Below, in pieces: positions 19,533 through 27,309 of a DNA stretch of 32,391 nucleotides. The notes under the pieces are model-generated. The model was given only the letters and a program-made list of their open reading frames with translations. It had not been told where the DNA came from and did no database searches. Within the stretch, counting starts at the first letter, position 1. Each line of letters opens with the position of its first letter. This DNA is from a virus: positions 1 through 32,391 of the IMG/VR virus record IMGVR_UViG_3300037502_001254; one strand, 5' to 3'. The position numbers were made by a program, and so were the translations under genes.

Positions 19533-20819
19533 GTGGCTTTTTGGGACAGATTTTTAAAGAAGCAAAAGTATCAATATGTAAGCGAAGGAAACTACGGTCA
19601 ACCTTATTGGACGATTCAGAAGGATAAACAATTTTTAACAGAAGCTTATAATAAGGTTGTATGGGTTTACTCGTGTGTAACTCAAATAGCTTCAGCCACT
19701 TCATCGGTGCCATGGTTACTATATAGGCGTGGGCGCGGTGGAAGGCATATTGAGATAGAACAGCATCCTATACTTGATATGCTTAATCTAAAAGCAAATA
19801 GTTTCATGAGTGGGCGCGACTTTATCGATTTATGGGCAACGTATCTAGCAACTGAAGGTAAATTTTATGCCGAATATATCAATCCTTCTATGCCTACTCA
19901 AATGGTTCCGCTATATCCTCACTACATGAAGCCGATTCCAAGCAAAGAATTATTTGTTAGTGGTTATCAATATGATATTTACAAGCCGATTTATTATAAC
20001 CGTGAGGAAATATTATGGAGCAAGTTCAATGACCCGTTGGAGATTTACGACGGGCTTTCGCCTATTCGCGCATTGAGCCGTACTATCGATACCGAAAATG
20101 AAGCAGTAAACTGGAATAAATCCACACTTCAAAACAGCGGCGTTCCGGCAGGAATATTTACAATTCAAAATCCATCGCCCGAGCTTATAGATAATTTACG
20201 TGATGAATGGCGCAAAAGATACGGTGGCGGCACGAATGCACGTTTACCGCTTGTACTCAACGCAGACAGGGCAACATACCAGCCGATAGGATTATCTAGC
20301 GTTGATATGGACTTTTTAAACCAACGTAAATTGAACAGAACAGAAATTTGTAGCGCTTTCGGCGTTCCATCTCAGTTGGTAGGCGACCCGGAAGGACAAA
20401 CGTATTCTAACTTCACCGAAGCGGTTAAAAGCTTTTGGGAGAACACCATCATCCCGCGATATTTGGAAACAATCAAAGACAAGTTAGCAAGCGACCTATT
20501 ACCACGATATGCTGATAACCTTATTTTGAATTATGACTTGTCAGGCGTATCAGGGCTAAGAGAATCGCAAGATTCGCTTGTGAAGCGCACGGTGGAATTG
20601 TGGAAGAATGGACTCATAAAAAGAAATGAAGCACGTTTCGCGCTTGAGTATGAAGACGTTGAAGGCGGCGATTTATTTTTTAATGATTTGGGATTTGGTG
20701 CCATGCCGATGCCAGAGCCAACAACCGAGCCGCAGGAAACTGAGCAGAAAGACCTAAACGCAAAAAAAAACTCTTCAAACAGTTTGAGAGAATCCGAAAT
20801 CCATTTTATAGTAAAGTAA
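19533..20819 (+). CDS. Portal protein, HK97-like (zero-frame product)
   Basis: A 428-residue portal. GTG 19533 is the start because AAGGGGTGA at 19520-19528 precedes it; a longer in-frame reading from 19488 would begin inside the terminase. Typical segments are VVWVYSCVTQIASATSSVPW, YGGGTNARLPLVL, TEICSAFGVPSQLVG and TYSNFTEAVKSFW. Twelve copies form the ring through which DNA passes. At 20762-20770 nine A cross the frame: zero-frame reading adds only 16 more residues after Lys412, while a -1 shift continues into the MuF-like protein to give a 662-residue fusion. Confidence 0.9.
   Translation: MAFWDRFLKKQKYQYVSEGNYGQPYWTIQKDKQFLTEAYNKVVWVYSCVTQIASATSSVPWLLYRRGRGGRHIEIEQHPILDMLNLKANSFMSGRDFIDLWATYLATEGKFYAEYINPSMPTQMVPLYPHYMKPIPSKELFVSGYQYDIYKPIYYNREEILWSKFNDPLEIYDGLSPIRALSRTIDTENEAVNWNKSTLQNSGVPAGIFTIQNPSPELIDNLRDEWRKRYGGGTNARLPLVLNADRATYQPIGLSSVDMDFLNQRKLNRTEICSAFGVPSQLVGDPEGQTYSNFTEAVKSFWENTIIPRYLETIKDKLASDLLPRYADNLILNYDLSGVSGLRESQDSLVKRTVELWKNGLIKRNEARFALEYEDVEGGDLFFNDLGFGAMPMPEPTTEPQETEQKDLNAKKNSSNSLRESEIHFIVK
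20762..20770 (+). promoter_or_regulatory. A9 slippery site, likely -1 frameshift from portal to MuF
   Basis: The zero frame reads GCA AAA AAA AAC; the A AAA AAA heptamer lets both tRNA-Lys slip back one base with full pairing. A small stem with one bulged T can form from CTCTTCAA at 20771-20778 and TTGAGAG at 20784-20790. A missing or extra A from sequencing would give the same picture, so homopolymer error must be excluded. Confidence 0.6.
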
Positions 20820-21520
20820 GGCAAGAGATTGCGAAGGCCTTTGAGGAGCAACGCAAGAAAATCATCAATAAAAAATATAGTAGCGATAATTTTAACAATG
20901 AAGTACTTGCAATCATTGATAATGATTATGATAAGTTCGTGAAACTCTTTCAAAAATTTTACCGCGAAATAATTCGAGACTTTGGAACGCGCACTTTCAA
21001 CGACATTCAGCGACAAGCCCGAAGCATGGAGCCAACCGAAACTAAACGTTTCGACTTTGCGAGTGACACGATATTAAACTACATCACAAACACGAGTGCG
21101 GAAAAAGTAGTACTCATAACCGAAACAACAAAAGTTAAAATTAAAAATATCATCATCGAATCAGTTTCAGAAGGCGCAAGCATACTAACAATGACAGAAG
21201 CGATAGATAAACTATATTTAGACCAGATTATCCCGAATCGAAGCCGCACCATCGCACGCACTGAAGTTGTCAGCACTTCGAATTTCGGGAGCATGGAAGG
21301 CGCACGACAAACAACACCGCGAATTAGAAAAGTGTGGATACCAACTTTCGATGATAGTACGCGAGAATCACATTTAGATATGGCGAATCATCCGCCGATT
21401 AGATTAAATGAAATGTTCGATGTTGGGGATAGTAGGGGTGAATATCCTGGCGACTTTAACCTACCGCCAGAAGAAGTTATAAACTGCCGTTGCGCAATCG
21501 GCTACGAGTATGAGGAGTGA
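20771..21520 (+). CDS. MuF-like minor head protein, apparently fused to portal by frameshift
   Basis: The frame is coding-like from the A9 run: LFKQFERIRNPFYSKVRQEI, then a long charged helix, up to the MuF/SPP1 gp7 core IARTEVVSTSNFGSMEGARQ, and a C-terminal cysteine motif INCRCAIGYE. The first normal start codon is GTG 20939 with no ribosome binding site, 168 bases into the helical part, so an independent start is unlikely. MuF proteins are minor capsid proteins that may enter the cell with the DNA or aid portal incorporation. Counting from the slip, this part adds 250 residues to the portal. Confidence 0.82.
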   Translation, partial: LFKQFERIRNPFYSKVRQEIAKAFEEQRKKIINKKYSSDNFNNEVLAIIDNDYDKFVKLFQKFYREIIRDFGTRTFNDIQRQARSMEPTETKRFDFASDTILNYITNTSAEKVVLITETTKVKIKNIIIESVSEGASILTMTEAIDKLYLDQIIPNRSRTIARTEVVSTSNFGSMEGARQTTPRIRKVWIPTFDDSTRESHLDMANHPPIRLNEMFDVGDSRGEYPGDFNLPPEEVINCRCAIGYEYEE

Positions 21521-21523
21521 GTC

Positions 21524-22303
21524 ATGAAGATAATCAGGAGTGATGCGGAATTAGAGTTAATCACACTTTACCCGTTGGGCGATTGGCATTTAGGCTCCGA
21601 GCATTGCGATGTTAAATTGATTAATAAACAAATTGATGAAATAAAAAACGATAAAACAGCAAGAATCATATTAATGGGCGATTTAGCTGAAACCGCTACA
21701 AAAGAAAGCGTTGGAGCGGGAGTTTACGAGCAGGAGCAAAACGCACAACAACAGATGATGCGGATTAAGAATCTATTATATGATGTTCGTCATCTTATTG
21801 ATGGAGTAGTGACAGGAAATCACGAGGAACGTATATATAAAACTAGTGGCTTTGATTTATCGTTATATCTTTGCCAGATGCTCGAAATCGAAAAGAAGTA
21901 CATGAGGTATCAGGGAGTAGTAGGTTATGTAATCGGTCAACGCTCATATCTAGTTAACGTATGGCATGGTGCAGGTGGCGGCGGAAGTGCAGGTGCTTCA
22001 TTAAACCGATTGCAGAAACAAAGCGAATACGTATTAGCGGATATCTATCTGATGGGACATGTGCATAAAAGGCAGGTTCACACAAAGCAGATGATTATTC
22101 CAAATCCGAGATACGAAAAAAAAGAAATTATCATGCAATACTTTATTGCAACAGGTTCTTCGCTTGACTATGAAAACTCATATGCAGAAAGCGCAGGCAT
22201 GACACCAAGCCAAAAAGGATTCACTAAAATAAAAATGTGGACAGAAAAAAAATATACGGACTTTGGGAGAGAGCGACAGAAAAGAATAGAAGTTATTATA
22301 TGA
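21524..22303 (+). CDS. Calcineurin-like metallophosphoesterase
   Basis: A 259-residue enzyme with the complete metal-binding signature: LGDWHLGS (D20, H22), LMGDLAE (D53), TGNHEERI (N99, H100), VWHGAGG and LMGHVHKRQ. Such enzymes hydrolyse phosphoesters in nucleic acids, nucleotides or proteins. It lies in the head operon between the MuF-like protein and capsid genes, with GAGGAGTGAG before the ATG, so it should be made late together with virion proteins. The substrate is unknown. DNA end processing at packaging or entry would be one possibility. Confidence 0.9.
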   Translation: MKIIRSDAELELITLYPLGDWHLGSEHCDVKLINKQIDEIKNDKTARIILMGDLAETATKESVGAGVYEQEQNAQQQMMRIKNLLYDVRHLIDGVVTGNHEERIYKTSGFDLSLYLCQMLEIEKKYMRYQGVVGYVIGQRSYLVNVWHGAGGGGSAGASLNRLQKQSEYVLADIYLMGHVHKRQVHTKQMIIPNPRYEKKEIIMQYFIATGSSLDYENSYAESAGMTPSQKGFTKIKMWTEKKYTDFGRERQKRIEVII

Positions 22304-22312
22304 GGTGATTTT

Positions 22313-22861
22313 ATGGCATCTGAAACGATGAATAATAGCATTCAGACAAGAGGATTTGCGCGGAAAACCATGCAATTAGAACACTCTAAAATTCATGACC
22401 AACGCGGCTATGATGTGGATATTGAATTTACACTAACAGGCACAGCATCAACCTATTATCATCTTGAAACAGGACAATATAATATACATCTTAAAGACTT
22501 TGAAATCATCACAGATAAAAACGAGGTTAAAGCATGGTTATTCATTGATTCAGTAGTTGCCAAAAGCTCATCTCCATTAGCAGTAACAATTTTTAACAGC
22601 GACCATAATTCTGCAAATGTTTGCAGTATGAATCTATATACAAATAGCGTTATAACATCAGAAGGCACGACAAGAAAAGTTTATTATATTGCGGGAACAA
22701 CAGATGTTGGACAGACGGCAAACGGTTCTTCGAATTTAGCAGATACATGGGAGTTTATCACAAAAAAGAATGAAGATTATTTGATTAAAATTCAACGAAT
22801 TGTAGCAGATGGCAATACGAAAGGGAATTTAAGATTAAGATTATACGAGGAAACACCATAG
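22313..22861 (+). CDS. Hypothetical beta-rich head-module protein
   Basis: A 182-residue protein with GAGGTGA before the ATG. It is rich in Thr, Ser and Asn, with alternating hydrophobic strands (YHLETGQYNIHLKDFEI, VKAWLFIDSVV, KGNLRLRLYEE). It has no signal peptide or cysteine motif. It looks like a structural jelly-roll or Ig-like protein, and its place before the prohead protease suggests a head fibre or decoration protein. Family not recognised. Confidence 0.72.
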   Translation: MASETMNNSIQTRGFARKTMQLEHSKIHDQRGYDVDIEFTLTGTASTYYHLETGQYNIHLKDFEIITDKNEVKAWLFIDSVVAKSSSPLAVTIFNSDHNSANVCSMNLYTNSVITSEGTTRKVYYIAGTTDVGQTANGSSNLADTWEFITKKNEDYLIKIQRIVADGNTKGNLRLRLYEETP

Positions 22862-22872
22862 GAGGTAAAGCG

Positions 22873-23466
22873 ATGCCGCTACCGAAACCAGAAATGAATG
22901 AAGATGAAGAATTATTTTTAACCAGATGCATGAGTGATTCGGTCATGATAGAGGAATTTACTAAGTTAGAACAACGCTTCGCAGTTTGTAGGTTACAATG
23001 GGACAATTATGAAGAAGAAACCGAAGAAGATGAAATGACGGAAGAATCACAGCTAAAAGAAATAATAGAACGAATAAGAAAGATGACAAATTTTCCACAA
23101 CAAGGCGATGATGAAACGGTCAGTCTACAGAATAGCAAATATGAGTTATTTCCGATAGACTTTGCCGCAAGAATAAAGCAGAAGTATCCAGAAGTATGGA
23201 AGTTGGGCGGGAATATTTTGGGCAATGAGCAATACCGTCATCTATTAGAGATTAGAACCAACGACATAGCAACAGAAGATTTAACTCCAAGGCAAGAAGA
23301 AGCGATAAGACTACGGGAAGCGTGGAGCGCACGACACTTTGAAGACTTCAGGCCTGCGGGCGTGATGGCGCAAATCAAATGGCACATGGTAGGTTCACGC
23401 GGATTGGAGTATATGAAAAAGCTAATGAATGAGGAAATCAAAAAACGATACGGAGATGATGCATGA
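22873..23466 (+). CDS. Hypothetical head-module protein with a PLPKP motif
   Basis: A 197-residue protein with GGAGG 8 bases before the ATG. The first 45 residues (PLPKPEMNEDEELFLTRCMS and then QRFAVCRLQWD) match a short conserved motif, PLPxP...E...RCM...QRxAVC, found next to prohead proteases in many phages. The middle is acidic. The role is unknown; assembly or scaffolding is suggested by context. It overlaps the protease gene by 4 bases. Confidence 0.75.
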   Translation: MPLPKPEMNEDEELFLTRCMSDSVMIEEFTKLEQRFAVCRLQWDNYEEETEEDEMTEESQLKEIIERIRKMTNFPQQGDDETVSLQNSKYELFPIDFAARIKQKYPEVWKLGGNILGNEQYRHLLEIRTNDIATEDLTPRQEEAIRLREAWSARHFEDFRPAGVMAQIKWHMVGSRGLEYMKKLMNEEIKKRYGDDA

Positions 23467-24056
23467 TGGATTTCAAAGCCATTAAATTTGAAACCAAGGC
23501 GTTGAACGACAATGAATTCGAAGGTTATGCGAGCTTTTTTAATAACATTGACGCCTATGATGACATTATCGAGCGTGGCGCATTTAAGAAAACCATTGCA
23601 GAAAACCGCGGAAGGATTAAAGTGTTATGGCAACATGATGCCGCGGAGCCGATAGGAATCCCTAAAGAAATGATTGAAGATGACAATGGTTTATATGTCA
23701 AAGCCAAAATAAGCATGACCGATACAGGCAAGAAAGCAATGACACTTATAAAAGATGGAGTCATTACTGAAATGTCGATAGGTTATGATGTGGTCAAAGA
23801 TGATTATAAAATGATGGGCAATCGCAGAGTTAGGATGCTTAAAGAAGTAAGACTATGGGAGTTCAGTCCCGTAACATTCGCCGCAAATGACAAAGCAAAG
23901 ATTATGAAAATGCGGTCATTGCTAGAGAACGTTAAAAATGCTAATATGGATATGGTTATTGAATATATCAAATCACTTGACAATCAGCCGCCAATAGGCA
24001 CTGAGGATATCGAGCCGAATACGATAATGGAAATCATAAAAAAGTTGAAAGGTTGA
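23463..24056 (+). CDS. Prohead maturation protease (S78, HK97 type)
   Basis: A 197-residue serine protease. The N-terminal EGYASFFNNIDAYDDII and RGAFKKTI, the catalytic H58 in WQHD, and S105 in ITEMSIGYDV are the marks of family S78, with LWEFSPVTFAAN completing the core. It cleaves the delta domain of the capsid protein and itself inside the prohead. Two start codons stand side by side (23463 and 23466). The capsid gene follows 8 bases later. Confidence 0.92.
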   Translation: MMDFKAIKFETKALNDNEFEGYASFFNNIDAYDDIIERGAFKKTIAENRGRIKVLWQHDAAEPIGIPKEMIEDDNGLYVKAKISMTDTGKKAMTLIKDGVITEMSIGYDVVKDDYKMMGNRRVRMLKEVRLWEFSPVTFAANDKAKIMKMRSLLENVKNANMDMVIEYIKSLDNQPPIGTEDIEPNTIMEIIKKLKG

Positions 24057-24063
24057 TGCTAAA

Positions 24064-25293
24064 ATGACTATCAATGAAGTCCAAAAAGCCATTCAGGATG
24101 CAATTCAAAATGGCGTCAGCAAGGAAGATTTGAAATCTCTTGAAGTGAAATTTATGGAGATGCTAGATGCACGCAACAACGACCAAAAAGACGTTGATGC
24201 AATGTTCTCAAAGTATCAAACCGAAGTTGAAACAAAACTAGCAAACTTGCAAGCTAGTCAAGCTAAAGCAGGATTTGCAAGCCAAAAGACTAAAGAATCA
24301 TTTGGAGATTTTTTGGTTAAAGTTCGACATGGCGACCCAGAATTAAAAGCCTTCACACGTAAAAATTTAGTTGAAAACACTGGTGATTTAGGTGGTTATC
24401 TTGTACCAGATGAATTTATGAATGAAGTTCTTAGAGTGCAATTAGAAGAAACTGTAGTTCGCCGGAACGGTGCGCGAGTCATTCCAATGAACAGCCCAAT
24501 CATGAAAATTCCTGCTTTGAACATGGCGAGCAACGCAAGTGGCTCATTGTTTGGAGGAGTCACAGCATATTGGACAGGCGAAGCGGCAGAAAAAACAGAA
24601 AGCAATCCTAAATTCAAACAAATCACTCTTGAAGCAAAGAAGCTTATCGGTTATGTCGAAAGCTCCGATGAATTAATTGATGATTCTATTGTTTCGATGG
24701 GACAGCTTTTGGCAGATGTATTTAGCCAGACAATCGCATTTGAGGAAGATGTATCATTTTTAACAGGCAATGGAGTTAATAAGCCGTTAGGTATCATCAA
24801 TGCAGGTGCAACAGTCACAGTACCACGCGGAACAACAGGAAGCGTTACAACCGTTGACCTTGTCAACATGCTTGCTAGATTCTACCGCCGCGGTGGAAGT
24901 CCAGTATGGGTTATTAATCAGAGTGTATTGCCAGATATTTATAAGTTAAAAGATGAAAACAGCAATTATATTTTATTGCCTGGGTTTAATGGTAACATTA
25001 GCACAGCATTGCCCACAACAATTTATGGCATCCCAGTGGTAGTAACTGAAAAAGTACCTGCTAAGGGTTCTATCGGCGATATTATGCTTGCAGATATGCG
25101 TTATTATCTAATCGGCGACCGTCAAAGATTGACAATCGAAGAAAGTATGCACGTTAAATTTAAATACGATGAAAAAGCATGGCGTTTCGTTCAGCGCGTT
25201 GATGGAATGCCGTGGCTTGACAGTGCAATTACACCGCGAGCAGGCGGAAGCACTATTTCACCGTTTGTTATTCTCGGCGATTATAGCGCCTAA
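24064..25293 (+). CDS. Major capsid protein, HK97 fold
   Basis: A 409-residue protein. Residues 1-100 form a charged helical delta domain (QKAIQDAIQNGVSKEDLKSL), which acts as built-in scaffold. The mature fold begins near NTGDLGGYLVPDEF, followed by VTAYWTGEAAEK, SSDELIDDS, FLTGNGVNKPLGII and a P-domain end, all typical of HK97-type capsids. Cleavage by the preceding protease probably occurs shortly before the GGYLVP segment. It is the shell protein of the head. Confidence 0.95.
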   Translation: MTINEVQKAIQDAIQNGVSKEDLKSLEVKFMEMLDARNNDQKDVDAMFSKYQTEVETKLANLQASQAKAGFASQKTKESFGDFLVKVRHGDPELKAFTRKNLVENTGDLGGYLVPDEFMNEVLRVQLEETVVRRNGARVIPMNSPIMKIPALNMASNASGSLFGGVTAYWTGEAAEKTESNPKFKQITLEAKKLIGYVESSDELIDDSIVSMGQLLADVFSQTIAFEEDVSFLTGNGVNKPLGIINAGATVTVPRGTTGSVTTVDLVNMLARFYRRGGSPVWVINQSVLPDIYKLKDENSNYILLPGFNGNISTALPTTIYGIPVVVTEKVPAKGSIGDIMLADMRYYLIGDRQRLTIEESMHVKFKYDEKAWRFVQRVDGMPWLDSAITPRAGGSTISPFVILGDYSA

Positions 25294-25311
25294 GAAAGGG
25301 GAAAATTGACA

Positions 25312-25698
25312 ATGGAAAGAATTAATGAGCGCATTTCGTTTACATCAGCTATTGCCGCAACAGCTTCCCTTGTAACAGCTTCATCTAGCGAGCTTGTTGA
25401 CATGAAGGATTTCACCGAGTACCTTGCAATCATTAACCAAGGTGTAGCAACAACAGCAGGAGTTATCACAGTATCAGTTTGGGAGTCAACAGCTTCGACA
25501 TGGTCGGGAGCAGTTGCAGTAAAACTAAAAGAAATTACAGGTGCATCGCAAACAGGTAGCAGATTTTTAAGCGTATCGGTAATTGAGTCTGAAATCACAG
25601 ACGGCAGACGATACCTTGGAGTTTATGTAGCCAAAGCGGATACAGCATCGGGAATTTCCGCAACAATCGCACGAGATGGCGACCGTTATTTAGATTAA
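25312..25698 (+). CDS. Probable head decoration or accessory protein
   Basis: A 128-residue protein. ATG 25312 lies about 10 bases after GGGG; TTG 25306 in frame is too close. It is rich in Ser, Thr, Ala and Val with regular strands (YLAIINQGVATTAGVITVSV, AVAVKLKEITG, YLGVYVAKADT), fitting a small beta sandwich. It follows the capsid gene directly, as decoration proteins often do. Its many Ser and Thr make it one possible acceptor for the glycosyltransferases that follow; that is speculation. Confidence 0.7.
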   Translation: MERINERISFTSAIAATASLVTASSSELVDMKDFTEYLAIINQGVATTAGVITVSVWESTASTWSGAVAVKLKEITGASQTGSRFLSVSVIESEITDGRRYLGVYVAKADTASGISATIARDGDRYLD

Positions 25699-25704
25699 TT
25701 AGTT

Positions 25705-25757
25705 AGGCGTGGATAGATTGCGCAATCGAAAGCGGTTTCCCTGCCGTTTCCACGCCT
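25705..25757 (+). promoter_or_regulatory. Structured intergenic element, possible branched RNA
   Basis: AGGCGTGGA at 25705-25713 pairs perfectly with TCCACGCCT at 25749-25757. Inside are the 12-bp palindrome GATTGCGCAATC (25716-25727) and GAAA-GCGG-TTTC (25728-25739), giving a three-way-junction-like fold. No T-run follows, so it is not a standard terminator. It is more GC-rich than its surroundings. Confidence 0.6.
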
Positions 25758-25765
25758 CATAAGGG

Positions 25766-25787
25766 ATAACATTAAGGGAGATGTTAT
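25766..25787 (+). promoter_or_regulatory. Hairpin carrying the ribosome binding site in its loop
   Basis: ATAACAT at 25766-25772 pairs with ATGTTAT at 25781-25787 around the loop TAAGGGAG. The loop holds the Shine-Dalgarno sequence of the glycosyltransferase gene, and its ATG (25789) follows directly. This may adjust or protect the initiation site, for example through a protein or the upstream structure. Confidence 0.6.
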
Positions 25788-25788
25788 A

Positions 25789-26424
25789 ATGACAAAAGTT
25801 TTAATAGGCATTCCGATTCATCGACCGATTGAATTTAAAGTGTTTGAAAGTTTCATCAGAGCCACAAACTTAAAGCGGGAACATGAATTTAGCTTTTGCA
25901 TGGTCAGTAATTCGCTTATCTATGATGCACGTGAATATATTGCAACCGAATTTATGAAAAGCGATTGCGAGTTCCTTATGTTCATTGACAGCGATATGAC
26001 ATTTCACCCGCAGTCAGTTGATTTTTTATTGCGTCATAACTTGGAATTTGTGACAGCAAAGGCATTTAAGCGAGTTAAGCCATATCAACCATGCTTTTAT
26101 ACTAAATTTGAGTATAAAGATGGCGTACCAGAGCTTGAAGCACCTGCACAGTATGGCGAGGGCTTATTACCGATAGAAGGCGCAGGGTTAGCATGCGCAC
26201 TCATAAAGCGTTCAGCATTCGAAAAGATTCAACAACCTTATTTTTTTCCGTTGCCGAATGTGGGGGAAGATTTAACTTTTTGCTTAAAGCTAAAAGAAGC
26301 AGGAGTTAAAATGTATTGTGATACTACTTTGCAATTTGGTCATCTAGGGTATACGGAAATATTCGAACAACATTTTGTTGAGGAATATACAAAATTGGTG
26401 CAAGCTCAAAAGGTGGAATCATGA
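25789..26424 (+). CDS. Glycosyltransferase-like protein (GT-A), first of pair
   Basis: A 211-residue protein. KVLIGIPIHRPIEF, a later LMFIDSDMTFHP with D67-x-D69 and a VGEDLTFCLKLKEAG segment are typical of GT-A glycosyltransferases: the DxD holds the metal and the sugar nucleotide, and the ED region is near the acceptor site. It has no membrane segment. It lies between the capsid block and connectors and overlaps a second, related gene by 4 bases. The likely job is to add sugar to a virion or host component; the acceptor is unknown. Confidence 0.78.
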   Translation: MTKVLIGIPIHRPIEFKVFESFIRATNLKREHEFSFCMVSNSLIYDAREYIATEFMKSDCEFLMFIDSDMTFHPQSVDFLLRHNLEFVTAKAFKRVKPYQPCFYTKFEYKDGVPELEAPAQYGEGLLPIEGAGLACALIKRSAFEKIQQPYFFPLPNVGEDLTFCLKLKEAGVKMYCDTTLQFGHLGYTEIFEQHFVEEYTKLVQAQKVES

Positions 26425-27158
26425 GAATACTCATAGGCTCACCCGTAAAACAAGATGAAACAATTTTCAAATATTATTTGGAATCACTAGCAAATTTGAA
26501 ATGTGAACATGAAATAGATTGGTTCTTTATTCTGCACAATTCGCCCGAGTTTAAAAAATATTTAAAGCCCGAACAATATGAGGAATTTACGAATCAAACA
26601 CAGTATGAAGTAAATAGCACTCACCATTGGAAAAAAGAAAACCTAAAAGATGTAACAAACATGAAAAATTATTTATTACATAAAACACTAAAGGAAGGTT
26701 ATGACTACTTTTTTTTGGTTGATTCCGATATTATTTTACATCCAAAAACTTTAAATCATTTGGTTATGCAGAATCAGCCGATTATATCCGAGATTTTTTG
26801 GACATCGTGGAATCCAGGCGAAGAACCGATGCCGAACGCGTGGGATTATGATTTTTACGGTTATGGCAAAGATAAGGATTGGCGCAAATACAAGCAAAAG
26901 GAAATATGGAAAGTTGGCTATAGCGGAGCTTGCATATTAATCCGCCGCGATGTGATTGAGTCAGGCGTTAACTATAATCCGATTCATAACGTATCATTCA
27001 GCATGTGGGAAGATAGAGCATTTTGCATAAGAGCCGCCGTGCATGGTTATCAAGTTACGATGGATACACATTATCCCGCTACTCATTTATATCGCAAGGA
27101 GGATGTTCAAAAGTATGAAATACATCGTCAAGCACAGATTCCACAGCAAAACAGATGA
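26421..27158 (+). CDS. Glycosyltransferase-like protein (GT-A), second of pair
   Basis: A 245-residue protein. The N-terminus RILIGSPVKQDE and later CEHEIDW parallel the preceding gene (KVLIGIPIHRP, REHEFSF). FFLVDSDIILHP with D101-x-D103 is the metal and sugar-nucleotide motif, and MWEDRAFCIRAAVHGYQV matches the acceptor-side region. The two genes are probably an old duplication and may act in sequence or on different sugars. It overlaps the next gene by 44 bases. Confidence 0.78.
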   Translation: MRILIGSPVKQDETIFKYYLESLANLKCEHEIDWFFILHNSPEFKKYLKPEQYEEFTNQTQYEVNSTHHWKKENLKDVTNMKNYLLHKTLKEGYDYFFLVDSDIILHPKTLNHLVMQNQPIISEIFWTSWNPGEEPMPNAWDYDFYGYGKDKDWRKYKQKEIWKVGYSGACILIRRDVIESGVNYNPIHNVSFSMWEDRAFCIRAAVHGYQVTMDTHYPATHLYRKEDVQKYEIHRQAQIPQQNR

Positions 27159-27309
27159 TAAAAACTATTTAGCAGGCGAAGAATATGAAACCAATGACAT
27201 CGAGCGGGCAAAATATTTAGCTACTCTAGGATTATTAGAATATGAAACCGATGAAATCGAATATGAAACCAAAGTCATAAAAACAAGGGGGAGGAAACGT
27301 GCTAACTGA
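27115..27309 (+). CDS. Small head-tail region protein
   Basis: A 64-residue protein. AAGGAGG at 27096-27102 precedes it; ATG 27103 touches that site, so ATG 27115 (12 bases away) is preferred though not ideal. The N-terminus YIVKHRFHSKTDDKNYLAGE and DIERAKYLATLGLL resembles the small beta proteins found just before the gp6-like connector in many siphoviruses. It ends in basic residues. The role is unknown. Confidence 0.68.
   Translation: MKYIVKHRFHSKTDDKNYLAGEEYETNDIERAKYLATLGLLEYETDEIEYETKVIKTRGRKRAN

Noticed and set aside
25785-25790. TATAAT before the first glycosyltransferase as a -10 box
   Set aside because: No -35-like sequence lies 16-19 bases upstream, and the bases are part of the hairpin and start region.
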